DNA from: Acetomicrobium hydrogeniformans ATCC BAA-1850 | Lineage (GTDB): Bacteria > Synergistota > Synergistia > Synergistales > Acetomicrobiaceae | Length of the DNA stretch: 64,000 nt | Reading direction: 5' to 3' | NCBI RefSeq assembly: GCF_000160455.2 | Contig: NZ_ACJX03000001.1 | Coordinates: 1,622,001 to 1,686,000, forward strand | The notes under the pieces: generated by a model | Database searches by the model: none | What the model was told of the DNA's origin: nothing | What the model saw: the letters and a program-made list of their open reading frames with translations, nothing else | Position numbers and translations under genes: made by a program | Shown: positions 52,201 to 60,507 of the stretch, in pieces | How the letters are laid out: every line of letters starts with the position of its first letter | How positions within the stretch are numbered: the first letter of the stretch is position 1

Positions 52201-53223
52201 GCATATAGGACAGGCCCAACTTCTTACATCGAGAGGCAATTCTTCCAGCACATACCCACACTTCGAACATGTCTTGCTGGAAGGATAAAACCGCGGAATT
52301 TCTATTGCCATTGTCCCAACCTTAGTACACTGGTGCTTTAAGATGTTTACAAACTGGCCGTGTCCGAGATCGGATATCTTTCTTCCCCATATCTTCTGCA
52401 TCGCCTTAATATTTAAGTCTTCAATGCAGATTATGGCATATTCTTCAGCCAGTTCTTTAGCCAACTTGAAGTGATAGTCCATGCGACGGTTTGCTATCTT
52501 CTTGTAGGCCTTTGCAAGAATTATTAATGCTCTTTTGCGATTGTTAGATCCTTTCTTTTTGCGGGAAAGGATTCTGTGCAGTTTCCGTATTTCTTTTATA
52601 CTTTGTTTGAAGAATAAGGGAGATTCGATAATTTTTCCATCTGACGTTGTGAGAAACTGTTTCAGGCCGAAGTCCAACCCGACGCTTTTACCCGATCTTG
52701 GTTCGACAGCGGTCTCTTCAGTTTCACACGTCAGATGAATGTATATATCTCCCAGAAAGTCGCGTTTAACTGTCAAGGTCTTAATTTTTCCTTCAATATT
52801 GCGGGACTTGGAGTATTTGTATACGTGGCCTATAATTATAATCTTATTCCCTTCAAGCAGTTTGTATCCGGTCTGCTTCAAAGTGAAAGATTTGTACTTC
52901 TTGATCTTCTTGAAGGAAGGCGGCGCTGTTTTGATACCGCGCTTTTGGTTTTTGAAAAAAAGCTTGTAGTTCCTTTCAATCCGCTGGGCAATATCCTGGA
53001 TCGCCTGGGAACCTAACTGATTCCAGAAAACAAACATTCGGCGTTTCTTTAATTTCGTCATATGTTGCATCAGTTTGTTGACGTTCAAATGTTTTCCGTA
53101 CAGGCGGTAGTATCTCTTATGCAGGGCTATAAGGTGGTTATATATACGCCCAGCAACGTCTATCAATCTATGAAGTTTTTTGTTCTTCTTTGAGCGGTAG
53201 AGCTTGAAACGGTAGGTTTTCAT
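52090..53223 (-). CDS. tnpB: TnpB, RNA-guided nuclease of IS200/IS605
   Basis: A 377-residue TnpB. The RuvC-like active site is complete: Asp184 (VGLDFGLKQF), Glu268 (ICIEDLNIKAM) and Asp348 (HDRDVNAAINI). The zinc finger has CSKCG (319, 322) and CPICG (338, 341). TnpB proteins cut DNA next to a target-adjacent motif under omegaRNA guidance and help retain the IS. ATG overlaps the tnpA stop (ATGA). No truncation seen, so it may be active. Confidence 0.93.
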   Translation of the reverse strand: MKTYRFKLYRSKKNKKLHRLIDVAGRIYNHLIALHKRYYRLYGKHLNVNKLMQHMTKLKKRRMFVFWNQLGSQAIQDIAQRIERNYKLFFKNQKRGIKTAPPSFKKIKKYKSFTLKQTGYKLLEGNKIIIIGHVYKYSKSRNIEGKIKTLTVKRDFLGDIYIHLTCETEETAVEPRSGKSVGLDFGLKQFLTTSDGKIIESPLFFKQSIKEIRKLHRILSRKKKGSNNRKRALIILAKAYKKIANRRMDYHFKLAKELAEEYAIICIEDLNIKAMQKIWGRKISDLGHGQFVNILKHQCTKVGTMAIEIPRFYPSSKTCSKCGYVLEELPLDVRSWACPICGAVHDRDVNAAINILRVGASTLGGEGVKPASAGILR

Positions 53224-53621
53224 TTGTTCTTCTGCTTCTCGATATACTTGCGGATAGTTTCTTCGGATATATGGCCAACCGATTCACAGTAGTACGATCT
53301 GGTCCACATAGACGGTAGCCTACTTTTCAGCGATGGGAACTCTTGTCTCAATATACGAGAAGTATAACCTTTCAACTGCTGTACGATAAAATGGGGGCTA
53401 TTGGTAGGCGTTGTTTTCACGAACAGATGCACATGATCTGGCATGATCTCCATTTGGACAATCTCTAGTTCAATCTCATGAGCCTTTTCTAGCAGCAGTT
53501 CTTCTAGCCGTTTTGCCACATCATCCACCAGTACTTTACGGCGGTATTTAGGACACCAGATAAGATGATAGCTAATATTGTATACGGTTGTTGTTGATCG
53601 TTTCCATCTTTTCCCGTTCAT
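53220..53621 (-). CDS. tnpA: TnpA, Y1 HUH transposase of IS200/IS605
   Basis: A 133-residue single-strand transposase. The HUH motif is PDHVHLFVKT (His63, His65) and the nucleophile is Tyr126 in ETIRKYIEKQ. The start YNISYHLIWCPKYRRKVL is typical. It would excise the IS as a single-stranded circle during replication. TATAAT-like sequence lies just upstream on the minus strand. Confidence 0.94.
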   Translation of the reverse strand: MNGKRWKRSTTTVYNISYHLIWCPKYRRKVLVDDVAKRLEELLLEKAHEIELEIVQMEIMPDHVHLFVKTTPTNSPHFIVQQLKGYTSRILRQEFPSLKSRLPSMWTRSYYCESVGHISEETIRKYIEKQKNK

Positions 53622-53687
53622 AATTGAATTATAATATAGTTATTAGATATTTGCAATACATCTAATAAAAATAATATCGCCTTTCAT

Positions 53688-53707
53688 CCCACTTTTAAAA
53701 AAGGGGG
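53688..53707. repeat. Left-end subterminal hairpin of the IS
   Basis: CCCAC (53688-53692) and GGGGG (53703-53707) can pair with one mismatch around an AT-rich loop, resembling the right-end hairpin. The IS left boundary is expected just beyond. Confidence 0.5.
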
Positions 53708-54002
53708 CTTTCCCGGCGGTTGATCGTAAGTATAATAACCCTTTTCATGTCCTTCCCCCCAAAAATCAGAATATAGTGCAACGATAAGCCATTAAATTAT
53801 CTCGTATTAAAAAACTTTGTCAATATGGCTGCCAATAAGTAGTGCCGGTAAAATTTCCCACCCGCAGAGGGACATCTCCTCCTCCTTATTCCATTTAGTG
53901 GCAATTGTAACATAAGCTTAACCAATTTTAAGCAAATCTGTAACCCTTCCCGGATAGAATGACAATGTCGATGGAAATTTCCTTTGGAAGGGAGGATGTT
54001 TT

Positions 54003-54077
54003 ATGTCTTTGCGGAAGATACAACCTCAAGTTTGCCAATTTTGCAATAGCATCAGTAAAGACAAGAAAAAACTTTAA
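54003..54077 (+). CDS. Very short ORF (24 codons) before the alkaline phosphatase gene, possible leader peptide
   Basis: ATG 54003 is preceded by GGGAGG and encodes a basic peptide with a CxxC motif (QVCQFCNSISKDKKKL), ending 17 bases before the phosphatase ATG. Strong ribosome site and close coupling suggest a leader peptide or a stub. No family recognised. Confidence 0.4.
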   Translation: MSLRKIQPQVCQFCNSISKDKKKL

Positions 54078-54094
54078 AGGGGGAGGTTGTCAAA

Positions 54095-55510
54095 ATGAAG
54101 ATGCGTATTTTTGCTAGGTGGGCAACTGTTTTCATACTACTAGTTACTCTGCTTACCGGAGGAGCCATGGCCCAAGAATCAATGCCTAAAAATATTATCT
54201 TGATGATCGGCGACGGAATGGGCTTCGCTCAACTTACATTAGGAAAGCTGGCCAAGGGAAGTCTCGCAATAGAAGAGTGCCCTGTTGGAGGTGCCATGAC
54301 GACGGATCCTCTGCCGTCAAGCGGCGTCATCACAGACTCAGCTGCAGCAGGCACGGCTTTAGCTACAGGATACAAGACCGATAACGGGATCATATCTCAA
54401 ACACCGGAGGGCAAGGCCCTCTACACCGTTTTGGAAAACGCCCGCGACAAGGGGAAGGCTACCGGGCTTGTGACCACAACTCGAATAACCCATGCGACAC
54501 CTGCTGTATTTGCCACCCACATAGACGACAGGGACAACGAAAACGCCATTGCGGAACAGATTGTTAACTCTGACGTAAACGTCCTTTTAGGTGGCGGACT
54601 GCGCCACTTTGTCTCGAAGGGCCAAGATGGAAGCAAAAGAAGTGATGATAGGGATTTGGTGAAGGAAATGAAGGCAAAGGGATACACCTTTGTAAAGGAT
54701 CGTCAAGGGCTCCTGGATGTCACTAACAAGGGCGAAGGCAAGATTTTAGGTCTCTTTAAAGGAAGTCATATGAGCTACGAGCTTGACAGAGACGCAAATA
54801 AAGAGCCGAGCATAGCTGAAATGACGAAAGCTGCCTTAGATATCTTGAGCAAAGATCAAGATGGGTTTTTCCTCATGGTTGAAGGAGGAAGGATCGATCA
54901 TGCATCCCATGCTAATGACGCTCCAACGACGATGGCTGACATGATAGCCTTTGACGAGGCCGTCAAAACAGCTCTTGATTTCGCTAAAATGGATGGCAAT
55001 ACACTCGTCATCGTTACGGCAGACCATGCCAACGGAGGGTTATCCATAGGCATGGGCGAAAAGCAGTGGGCTAAGCCCGAAATTCTTTTTGCAGTGAAAG
55101 GTTCTGTTGAAGAAAAGATCGCCCCCATGTTAAAAAAAGATTCGTCTATTGAGAACATTAAAAAGATCGCAGCCGAGTATATGGGCGTAACGGACCTTAC
55201 GGATGAGGAAGTATCTGCTATTCAACAAGGACTTAAGATCGAGGGCAAATGGACGGCTACAGATCCTATCGTAAAAGTTATAAACGAGCGGGCCCATATC
55301 GGTTGGACGACTCATCAACACGACGGCAGCGTTGTTCCTCTATTCGCCTTCGGGCCGGGATCTGCGCTATTTTCAGGCATCAAAGATAATACCTATGTGG
55401 GTAAATCAATCTTCCAATTGCAGGGAGGAGTTGCTCAAAAAGTCGCCTTTGCTGTCTTAGGCGATCTTTACGTGGTGCCAAAGGAACCAGTCTTAGCAGA
55501 GTCAAAGTGA
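54095..55510 (+). CDS. Alkaline phosphatase (PhoA family, exported)
   Basis: A 471-residue phosphomonoesterase with an N-terminal signal peptide (hydrophobic 10-22, cleavage near GAMAQE). The metal and nucleophile residues are Asp40 (MIGDGMG) and Ser82 (ITDSAAAGTALATGYKT); MVEGGRIDHASHANDAP, VTADHANGG and GWTTHQHDGSVVPLFAFGP supply further ligands. ATG follows GGGGGAGG. Periplasmic phosphate scavenging is the likely role; no pho box or two-component genes are visible. It overlaps the next small gene. Confidence 0.9.
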   Translation: MKMRIFARWATVFILLVTLLTGGAMAQESMPKNIILMIGDGMGFAQLTLGKLAKGSLAIEECPVGGAMTTDPLPSSGVITDSAAAGTALATGYKTDNGIISQTPEGKALYTVLENARDKGKATGLVTTTRITHATPAVFATHIDDRDNENAIAEQIVNSDVNVLLGGGLRHFVSKGQDGSKRSDDRDLVKEMKAKGYTFVKDRQGLLDVTNKGEGKILGLFKGSHMSYELDRDANKEPSIAEMTKAALDILSKDQDGFFLMVEGGRIDHASHANDAPTTMADMIAFDEAVKTALDFAKMDGNTLVIVTADHANGGLSIGMGEKQWAKPEILFAVKGSVEEKIAPMLKKDSSIENIKKIAAEYMGVTDLTDEEVSAIQQGLKIEGKWTATDPIVKVINERAHIGWTTHQHDGSVVPLFAFGPGSALFSGIKDNTYVGKSIFQLQGGVAQKVAFAVLGDLYVVPKEPVLAESK

Positions 55511-55704
55511 GCTATGTAAACGTTCAAGTCGATGCCACTGCAGGTGTCATGGTTCGTACAGGTGCCAACCTAAAGGAAGGCGACCCAATAGGAATGAAGC
55601 CAAATTCGCGAGAAATTGTTCGCTCACCCGTCTCTGGCGTTATAGAGTTCATCACCTTCGATTCCGATACGCACACTCTCATTGTAACTATAAAGGAAAA
55701 TTAA
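55507..55704 (+). CDS. Small barrel-sandwich (lipoyl/RnfC-like) domain protein
   Basis: A 65-residue protein that reads as a single barrel-sandwich hybrid: GANLKEGDPIG, RSPVSGVIEFITFD and HTLIVTIKEN resemble RnfC N-terminal or biotinyl-like hammerheads, but no modified lysine motif is present. GTG overlaps the phosphatase stop (GTGA). Function unknown; coupling to a secreted phosphatase is odd for a protein without a signal peptide. Confidence 0.6.
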   Translation: MSYVNVQVDATAGVMVRTGANLKEGDPIGMKPNSREIVRSPVSGVIEFITFDSDTHTLIVTIKEN

Positions 55705-55709
55705 AAGAC

Positions 55710-55750
55710 AGCGGCGACATGACAGAAAAATCAATTGCTATGTCGCCGCT
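55710..55750. terminator. Strong hairpin after the phosphatase unit
   Basis: AGCGGCGACAT (55710-55720) and ATGTCGCCGCT (55740-55750) form an 11-base-pair perfect stem with a 19-base loop. There is no T-run, so it may be a Rho-assisted or RNA-stability element. The next 269 bases show no convincing gene. Confidence 0.45.
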
Positions 55751-56019
55751 CAATTGGGATATCATGGCCTTATCCTTTATCCGTTATGTGTTGCTTTACC
55801 CTCTCCGTTTTATCAATATGAATGTTTATATCTGCTATCATGGGAAAATAGTCAACTACGCTTCTTTTTGGAAAGGGCTTTTGTCCCATCTTTGGGCTTG
55901 GTTTTTTGGCAAACCTCGGTTGTGTAAGGCACACATTTATGTTATCTTTTATTGTTAGGTAATACTAATATATTATAGTTACATTGACACCATTTTAACG
56001 CAAAAAAGGGGTTGAATGA

Positions 56020-56577
56020 ATGAAAGCCATAGGAATCGTCTGTAGCCCAAGGAAAAACGGGAATTCTGATGTACTAGTGCGAGAGATTTTAAAATCTAGC
56101 GGGATTAAGGAGAATGAGATATTTTATCCCAACGAGATGAATATAAAGGGATGCCAGGCATGCTACTCTTGTAAAGAGCGAGGCAGATGTGCCGTAGAGG
56201 ATGACATGGGGAAAATATACGATGCCATTGAAAAGGCCGACATCGTGGTCTTCGGGGCCCCTATATATATGTCAGGCGTGACAGCTCAGTTTAAGACGGT
56301 GCTCGATCGGTTATTTGCCTTTTTGGGGCCGGCTCCTGAGTTCGTCAGTCGCCTGCCGAAGGGGAAGAGGGCAGCATTTGTAGTGTCCCAGGGGTACGAA
56401 GACGCAAAGGAATATGAAGCGCATATCAATCAAATGAAAAATGCCATAGCTTCTATAGGGTTTGAGGGCGTAAGGGTTCTTGTGGCGCCTGGACTCAACG
56501 GCCTTGGAGAAGCAATAGGGAAGCCGGATATGGTTAAGGAGGCCCGAATAATTGGAGAATCTTTGGTCCGAGCGTAA
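56020..56577 (+). CDS. Flavodoxin-like NADPH-dependent FMN reductase / iron-sulfur flavoprotein
   Basis: A 185-residue flavoprotein. The FMN phosphate loop is GIVCSPRKNGNSDVLV, and the cysteine motif CQACYSCKERGRC...D is that of Isf-type proteins that bind an Fe-S cluster, followed by FGAPIYMSGVTAQFKTVLDR. It probably moves electrons between ferredoxin and small acceptors. ATG follows AAAAAGGGG. It stands alone before the tRNA pair. Confidence 0.85.
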   Translation: MKAIGIVCSPRKNGNSDVLVREILKSSGIKENEIFYPNEMNIKGCQACYSCKERGRCAVEDDMGKIYDAIEKADIVVFGAPIYMSGVTAQFKTVLDRLFAFLGPAPEFVSRLPKGKRAAFVVSQGYEDAKEYEAHINQMKNAIASIGFEGVRVLVAPGLNGLGEAIGKPDMVKEARIIGESLVRA

Positions 56578-56646
56578 GCTCCATGCGGAATTGATTGCGT
56601 AAATTTGCCTTAAAATCTTTATTTGCCTTTCTGCGATAAAAAGTCC

Positions 56647-56676
56647 TTGCTAAAGATCTACAAGTTATGTTATATT
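56647..56676 (+). promoter_or_regulatory. Promoter of the tRNA-Ile/tRNA-Ala pair
   Basis: TTGCTA (56647-56652), 18-base spacer, TATATT (56671-56676). Start would be near 56683, four bases before tRNA-Ile. Confidence 0.6.
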
Positions 56677-56686
56677 CTTTCCCGAT

Positions 56687-56763
56687 GGGCCGGTAGCTCA
56701 GTTGGTTAGAGCACACGCCTGATAAGCGTGAGGTCGGTGGTTCGAATCCACTCCGGCCCACCA
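56687..56763 (+). tRNA. tRNA-Ile(GAT), CCA encoded
   Basis: Acceptor GGGCCGG/CCGGCCC, anticodon loop CTGATAA (GAT), normal D- and T-arms, discriminator A, encoded CCA. Ile-Ala pairs usually sit in rRNA spacers; here no rRNA flanks them. Confidence 0.96.
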
Positions 56764-56769
56764 TGTTTT

Positions 56770-56844
56770 GGGGATGTAGCTCAGAGGGAGAGCGCCTGCC
56801 TTGCAAGCAGGAGGTCGGCGGTTCGAATCCGCTCATCTCCACCA
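56770..56844 (+). tRNA. tRNA-Ala(TGC), CCA encoded
   Basis: Acceptor GGGGATG/CATCTCC, anticodon stem CCTGC/GCAGG with loop CTTGCAA (TGC), discriminator A, encoded CCA. It is six bases after tRNA-Ile and followed by a terminator. Confidence 0.96.
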
Positions 56845-56854
56845 TAGAACAAGC

Positions 56855-56892
56855 AAGTGGTCCCTGAAGATACAGTCAGGGATCACTTTTTA
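56855..56892 (+). terminator. Terminator after tRNA-Ala
   Basis: AAGTGGTCCCTGA (56855-56867) pairs with TCAGGGATCACTT (56876-56888), with one G-T pair and an 8-base loop, followed by Ts. Confidence 0.85.
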
Positions 56893-57059
56893 TATCCCTT
56901 CGCATTGGTAAATTCCACCTTGGTTTCCGGCTTGGTACAAAAAGGTGGTACAAAAATGTCTGCAGGCCTTGGTAAGTCCGCAAGTGACCTCCTCCGTGGT
57001 ACAAAATTCTATTATAGGAAAGCGTTACCCCTGATTTGTATGGTAATATTGGTATCAAA

Positions 57060-57471
57060 GAGATTAAAATAAGCTTGGGAATGTCAAAGATAAAAGAAGC
57101 CTGGTTGCTGGCAGCTTTCCTTGAAGTCAATACTGCCCAGTTCCTGAAGCTCTTGAGGGGGGTTATCAGGTGCAGGATTTTTCCGAAGAGCAGATCATGG
57201 AAATTGTTGCCCACTGGATCCGCAATAAAAAGAAAGAAAAGAGTGGACAAAAATCAATGCTGCAGCTGAAGAAAAAGAAGATGAAGAAACTCGTATTCAA
57301 CGAAATAACATGGGTAAATTGAGAAAAAGGCTGAGAACACCTGAATCATCGTATGTCCTTCCTATACTCCAAGCACTTGACCAAATGGGGCTCGGGCAAA
57401 GTTTCAGAGGTACTCGACGTGGTATTTGGGAAATATCAGAAAAGGGTAGGGCCTTTCTAAAAGAACAGTGA
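57060..57471 (+). pseudogene. Broken Mrr-N-like winged-helix gene
   Basis: Coding potential moves across frames: EIKISLGMSKIKEAWLLAAF, then DFSEEQIMEIVAHWIRNKKK, then TKINAAAEEKEDEETRIQRN and MGKLRKRLRTPESSYVLPIL with RRGIWEISEKGRAFLKEQ at the end. The last part resembles the Mrr N-terminal winged helix, but its middle (GSGKVSEVLDVV) lies in another frame. Frameshifts in A-rich runs and a deletion are likely. A 53-codon fragment from ATG 57310 remains open. Confidence 0.5.
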
Positions 57472-57557
57472 CGAATAAGTATGATTAGTGCAATCTGAGG
57501 AAGTCCACAGGGCTACTAATAAAACCGTTCACGATGAATGAAAAAAGGGGTTCCAGA

Positions 57558-58478
57558 ATGGATGAAGTAGAATGGGTAAAAACTATAGTTGCTCCTTCCA
57601 TTGAAAAACGTCTCTGGAATGCTTTTGTAAAATATGCAGGCGAGCATGGCCGTTCGAGTGATATAACAAAACAGAAAGCTTCCGGACGCACATATTATCA
57701 TGTTCATATCGGCGCGAATGGATACCATCTGTTCTTTTCTATTCCCTATGGCAAGCGGATTAAGATGGGAATCTACACCTATAACGTAGATACTTATAAT
57801 CGTCTGAAGGAATCAAAAGACCAGATTGAAGCTGAATTTGGCGAGAGTTTGAATTGGGAATATTCGAAGCCTACAGGAACGACAAGGTCAATTGTTGTCG
57901 AAGAAAAGGCAGATGACTTCAATCCTGCAGAGCAGCCGAAGATATTTGATTGGATCATCGATCACTTTGATAGAATCACATTAGCACTTTCTATGGCAGG
58001 AGAGCATCTCAGTTTAAGCGGAGAGTCATCAGGGACTCGGTTTGAAATCAGAAAACGGTACTGGACATATGCCTTAGTACAAATACATGAGGCGCACGAT
58101 AATCTCGGCTCATTCAGTAATGTTAATCCGAGCACAGACAATTGGATAAATGGCTTCATTGGAATAGGCGGTTTTTACCTCTGCTGTGTTGCAAATTTTG
58201 ATTCTGCTCGTACTGAAGTGGTGTTTGGTAGAGCTGAGAAATCAGAGAATAAGGCTGCTTTCGATGCGCTGTATCAGCATAAGGATGAGATTGAAACAAA
58301 ACTCGGAACTGAGCTTCAGTGGAACCGTGGAGACGATATTAAGTCATCAAAGGTATTTATACAGATTGATATCGTGGGCATTGAAAATGAAAGAAACTGG
58401 CCTCAGATGGCGAAATTTCATGCTGATTGGTCAAAGAAATTCTATGATGTGATCGTACCGTATATAGCAGCAGCTTGA
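57558..58478 (+). CDS. Tandem DUF4268 protein
   Basis: A 306-residue soluble protein that looks like two related halves. Each has a beta-rich stretch, a helix with KDQIEAEFGESLNWE (about 85-100) or KDEIETKLGTELQWN (about 240-255), and a following strand. This is the DUF4268 pattern, often found near restriction or nuclease genes. ATG 57558 has AAGGGG 7 bases upstream; ATG 57534 does not. It is followed 29 bases later by a PD-(D/E)XK nuclease. Function unknown; a defence role is inference. Confidence 0.65.
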   Translation: MDEVEWVKTIVAPSIEKRLWNAFVKYAGEHGRSSDITKQKASGRTYYHVHIGANGYHLFFSIPYGKRIKMGIYTYNVDTYNRLKESKDQIEAEFGESLNWEYSKPTGTTRSIVVEEKADDFNPAEQPKIFDWIIDHFDRITLALSMAGEHLSLSGESSGTRFEIRKRYWTYALVQIHEAHDNLGSFSNVNPSTDNWINGFIGIGGFYLCCVANFDSARTEVVFGRAEKSENKAAFDALYQHKDEIETKLGTELQWNRGDDIKSSKVFIQIDIVGIENERNWPQMAKFHADWSKKFYDVIVPYIAAA

Positions 58479-58507
58479 TAATAGGCTGTACAGGACGAGG
58501 TGCACAG

Positions 58508-58951
58508 ATGGCAAACGCTAATTCAGAGAATCGACGTGTAGGGCGCAAGTTTCAAGAACTCGTGCAAATGATTCTCAAAGAAAAATATAATACATATTTT
58601 GAGCAGGAAGCAGCAATTCCTATCGGCAGGCCGCCAAAGGATCATAAGTTTGATCTTGCCAATACTGACCGATCTATTGTAGCCGAATGCAAGTGCTATA
58701 AATGGACTGAGTCTGAGAATGTCCCAAGTGCAAAACTGATGGGACTGAATGAGGCAGTGTTCTATTTTGGCTTTCTGCCTGATGGAACAAAGAAAATTCT
58801 TTGTATGAAAAAAGCCGTGTCCCCTGGTAAATCAGAAACGCTTGCGGAGTATTACGTTCGAGTATACGGACATTTGCTCAGAGATATTTCTGTTTTTGAG
58901 ATTTCGGATGAAGGAACTATTAAGGTGATTAGGAGCGGAGCAGCTGAGTAA
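58508..58951 (+). CDS. PD-(D/E)XK nuclease-like protein
   Basis: A 147-residue protein with a compact restriction-like core: KFQELVQMILKEKY helix, then KFDLANTDRSIVAECKCYKW, giving Asp49, Glu60 and Lys62 as the D-x10-ExK active site. ATG 58508 follows GACGAGG; the longer upstream frame is rejected. It may cut DNA together with the DUF4268 partner. No methyltransferase gene is nearby, so it is not a simple type II system. Confidence 0.7.
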   Translation: MANANSENRRVGRKFQELVQMILKEKYNTYFEQEAAIPIGRPPKDHKFDLANTDRSIVAECKCYKWTESENVPSAKLMGLNEAVFYFGFLPDGTKKILCMKKAVSPGKSETLAEYYVRVYGHLLRDISVFEISDEGTIKVIRSGAAE

Positions 58952-59266
58952 ACTTTTTAGGGAAGCCTATACCTTTTAATGTTTCTGTTTAGGGGTTTCG
59001 GAAAGGAGGCGCAGCCGGAATGAGCACAGCGACAAGAGCAGCATATCAGCATAGATTCACAGGCTGGATTGCGCCTGCCGGAAGCCGCAGAATGGCTGAA
59101 AATAAGGCTTTTTGTGGGCGTCAGAGCACACTTCACGGAAAAGGACATTCCTTACTTCCGCATATTTAATGCCTAAACCCTTGCAAACACAGGATCTTTG
59201 AAAAAATATAGGATAGTCCCGGTGGAAAAAAATCAAGTGTCTCCGCTCATCACCACCAGGATAATA
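58952..59266. other. Remnant DNA after the nuclease gene
   Basis: ATG 59020 behind AAAGGAGG opens a 49-codon frame without family features. Another frame reads LRLPEAAEWLKIRLFVGV, which resembles a helix-turn-helix (excisionase-like) fragment, ending at about 59171. Probably a decayed gene; nothing intact is supported. Confidence 0.4.
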
Positions 59267-59297
59267 AAAAAGACGGGCCTGATGGTTCGTCTTTTTC
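59267..59297. terminator. Bidirectional terminator between the defence-like cluster and rsmA
   Basis: AAAAAGACG (59267-59275) pairs with CGTCTTTTT (59288-59296), extendable inward by GGCC/GGTT. A and T tracts flank both sides, matching the convergent gene orientation. Confidence 0.85.
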
Positions 59298-59311
59298 TAT
59301 TTTTGATGTTT

Positions 59312-60139
59312 TTAGTCTATCTTTGATATAAACTCATACAAATGGTGCCAGTCGTCGACGGTTAATTCTTCAGCGCGAACGGTGGTGGGCAATTTCAAGT
59401 CATCCAGGAGCTTTGATGTTTTATCTTTGTCTTTAAAGAAATCGTAAACGCAAGACAGGTTATTTGCTAACGTCTTCCTCCTTCGAGCGAAGGCAACGCG
59501 CAATAATCTCCTCCACGTGTGATCGGAGGCTAATTTCAGATCTTTGTCTATGATGATATGTACAATTGCGGACTCCACCTTTGGAGTTGGCCAGAAGACG
59601 TTGGGTGGCACCTTTTTGACTATTTGAGCTTTGCCCATCTTTTCTATGGTTATACCAATAGGCGAACGGTCTTTAGTCTTTGGCTTGGCACACAACCTTT
59701 GAGCTAGTTCGAGCTGAAGCATTAAAAGAAGTTCTCTTGTGCCCAATGGCACCAGATGCTCGAGAATCTGCCATATTAGAGGAGTTGTGATGTTATAGGG
59801 TATATTGGCCAAGACTTTGGTTGGCGGTGGAGAGAGTTCCTTTAAATTTATCGTCAACACGTCTCCCCAAATTACGGACATTCTGTTTTTGGATGTTTTA
59901 ACTATGGGTTCGAGAAAAGGGGCAAGTGTTTTATCAATTTCAATGACGTGCAAAAAGCGACATTGGCTGGTTAGAATCTCCTTCGTAAGCATGCCTTTTC
60001 CGGGACCTACTTCCAAGACGACGTCATCTTCATTTAAAGCTGCATTTTCCACCATCCAGCGAGCTATATTGGGATCTACAAGGAAGTTTTGTCCGAGAGA
60101 TTTTTTCGCTTTATGTCCCTTTTGTGTATTTCTTGTCAT
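59312..60139 (-). CDS. rsmA: 16S rRNA (adenine1518/1519-N6)-dimethyltransferase RsmA/KsgA
   Basis: Dimethylates the two adenines in the 3' hairpin of 16S rRNA. Motifs: KSLGQNFLVDPNIA, SAM loop VLEVGPGKGMLTKEIL, acidic HVIEIDKTL and catalytic LANIPYNITTPL (NIPY). ATG 60139 gives ten residues before KKSLGQNFL, the same spacing as E. coli KsgA; ATG 60148 and GTG 60166 are upstream alternatives without better ribosome sites. Length 275 is normal. Confidence 0.93.
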   Translation of the reverse strand: MTRNTQKGHKAKKSLGQNFLVDPNIARWMVENAALNEDDVVLEVGPGKGMLTKEILTSQCRFLHVIEIDKTLAPFLEPIVKTSKNRMSVIWGDVLTINLKELSPPPTKVLANIPYNITTPLIWQILEHLVPLGTRELLLMLQLELAQRLCAKPKTKDRSPIGITIEKMGKAQIVKKVPPNVFWPTPKVESAIVHIIIDKDLKLASDHTWRRLLRVAFARRRKTLANNLSCVYDFFKDKDKTSKLLDDLKLPTTVRAEELTVDDWHHLYEFISKID

Positions 60140-60205
60140 ATTTCTCATAATCGGCTTGAATTTCACCTTCTTGTTTCAAATAATAAGTTAAATATTAAAT
60201 AATGA

Positions 60206-60234
60206 TGAAAAAAGGCGGGGCCTAACCCCGCCTT
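60206..60234 (-). terminator. Terminator of tRNA-Pro
   Basis: Stem AAGGCGGGG/CCCCGCCTT (60212-60220 with 60226-60234), 5-base loop, with an A-run on the + strand that is a T-run on the transcribed minus strand. Confidence 0.9.
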
Positions 60235-60243
60235 AACTCGCTA

Positions 60244-60321
60244 TGGTCGGGACGAGAGGACTTGAACCTCCGACCCCCTGCGCCCCATGCAGGTGCGCTA
60301 GCCATGCTGCGCTACGTCCCG
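60244..60321 (-). tRNA. tRNA-Pro(GGG), CCA encoded
   Basis: Minus-strand cloverleaf: acceptor CGGGACG/CGTCCCG, D-arm TAGCGCAGC...GCTAGCGC, anticodon stem CCTGC/GCAGG with loop ATGGGGC (GGG), T-arm GGAGG-TTCAAGT-CCTCT, discriminator A and encoded CCA. Confidence 0.95.
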
Positions 60322-60332
60322 ATGCATGACAT

Positions 60333-60361
60333 ATTTTAACCTGCATGGAGGATAGGGTCAA
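60333..60361 (-). promoter_or_regulatory. Promoter of tRNA-Pro
   Basis: On the minus strand TTGACC (60361-60356), 17-base spacer, TAAAAT (60338-60333), about 12 bases before the tRNA. Confidence 0.65.
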
Positions 60362-60507
60362 GCAAATTGTGATATTATCTTTACCGACACGTTTTTATGC
60401 AGGAGTTTGTTGGCTTTTCATATCAAGAAGCAAGGCGTATACTTAAAAAGCGAACAAGCTATGATATAATTTTAAATAATGTCAAATAAGATAGGGAGGG
60501 AATATAG

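Larger units (their letters stand above)
52055..53710 (-). mobile_element. IS200/IS605-family insertion sequence with tnpA and tnpB
   Basis: Both genes appear intact and overlap in the usual order. Subterminal hairpins mark each end: CCCAC...GTGGG at 52062-52081 (right end) and CCCAC...GGGGG at 53688-53707 (left end). No target duplication is expected, since this family inserts by single-strand transfer next to a short target. Outer ends are approximate. Confidence 0.8.

Noticed and set aside
55719-55958. 79-codon + strand ORF with hydrophobic segments
   Set aside because: It starts inside a hairpin, has no ribosome site, and its composition is irregular; most likely chance.
60322-60507. Possible T-box leader before thrS
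   Set aside because: No T-box core sequence or terminator hairpin is visible in the 186-base gap.
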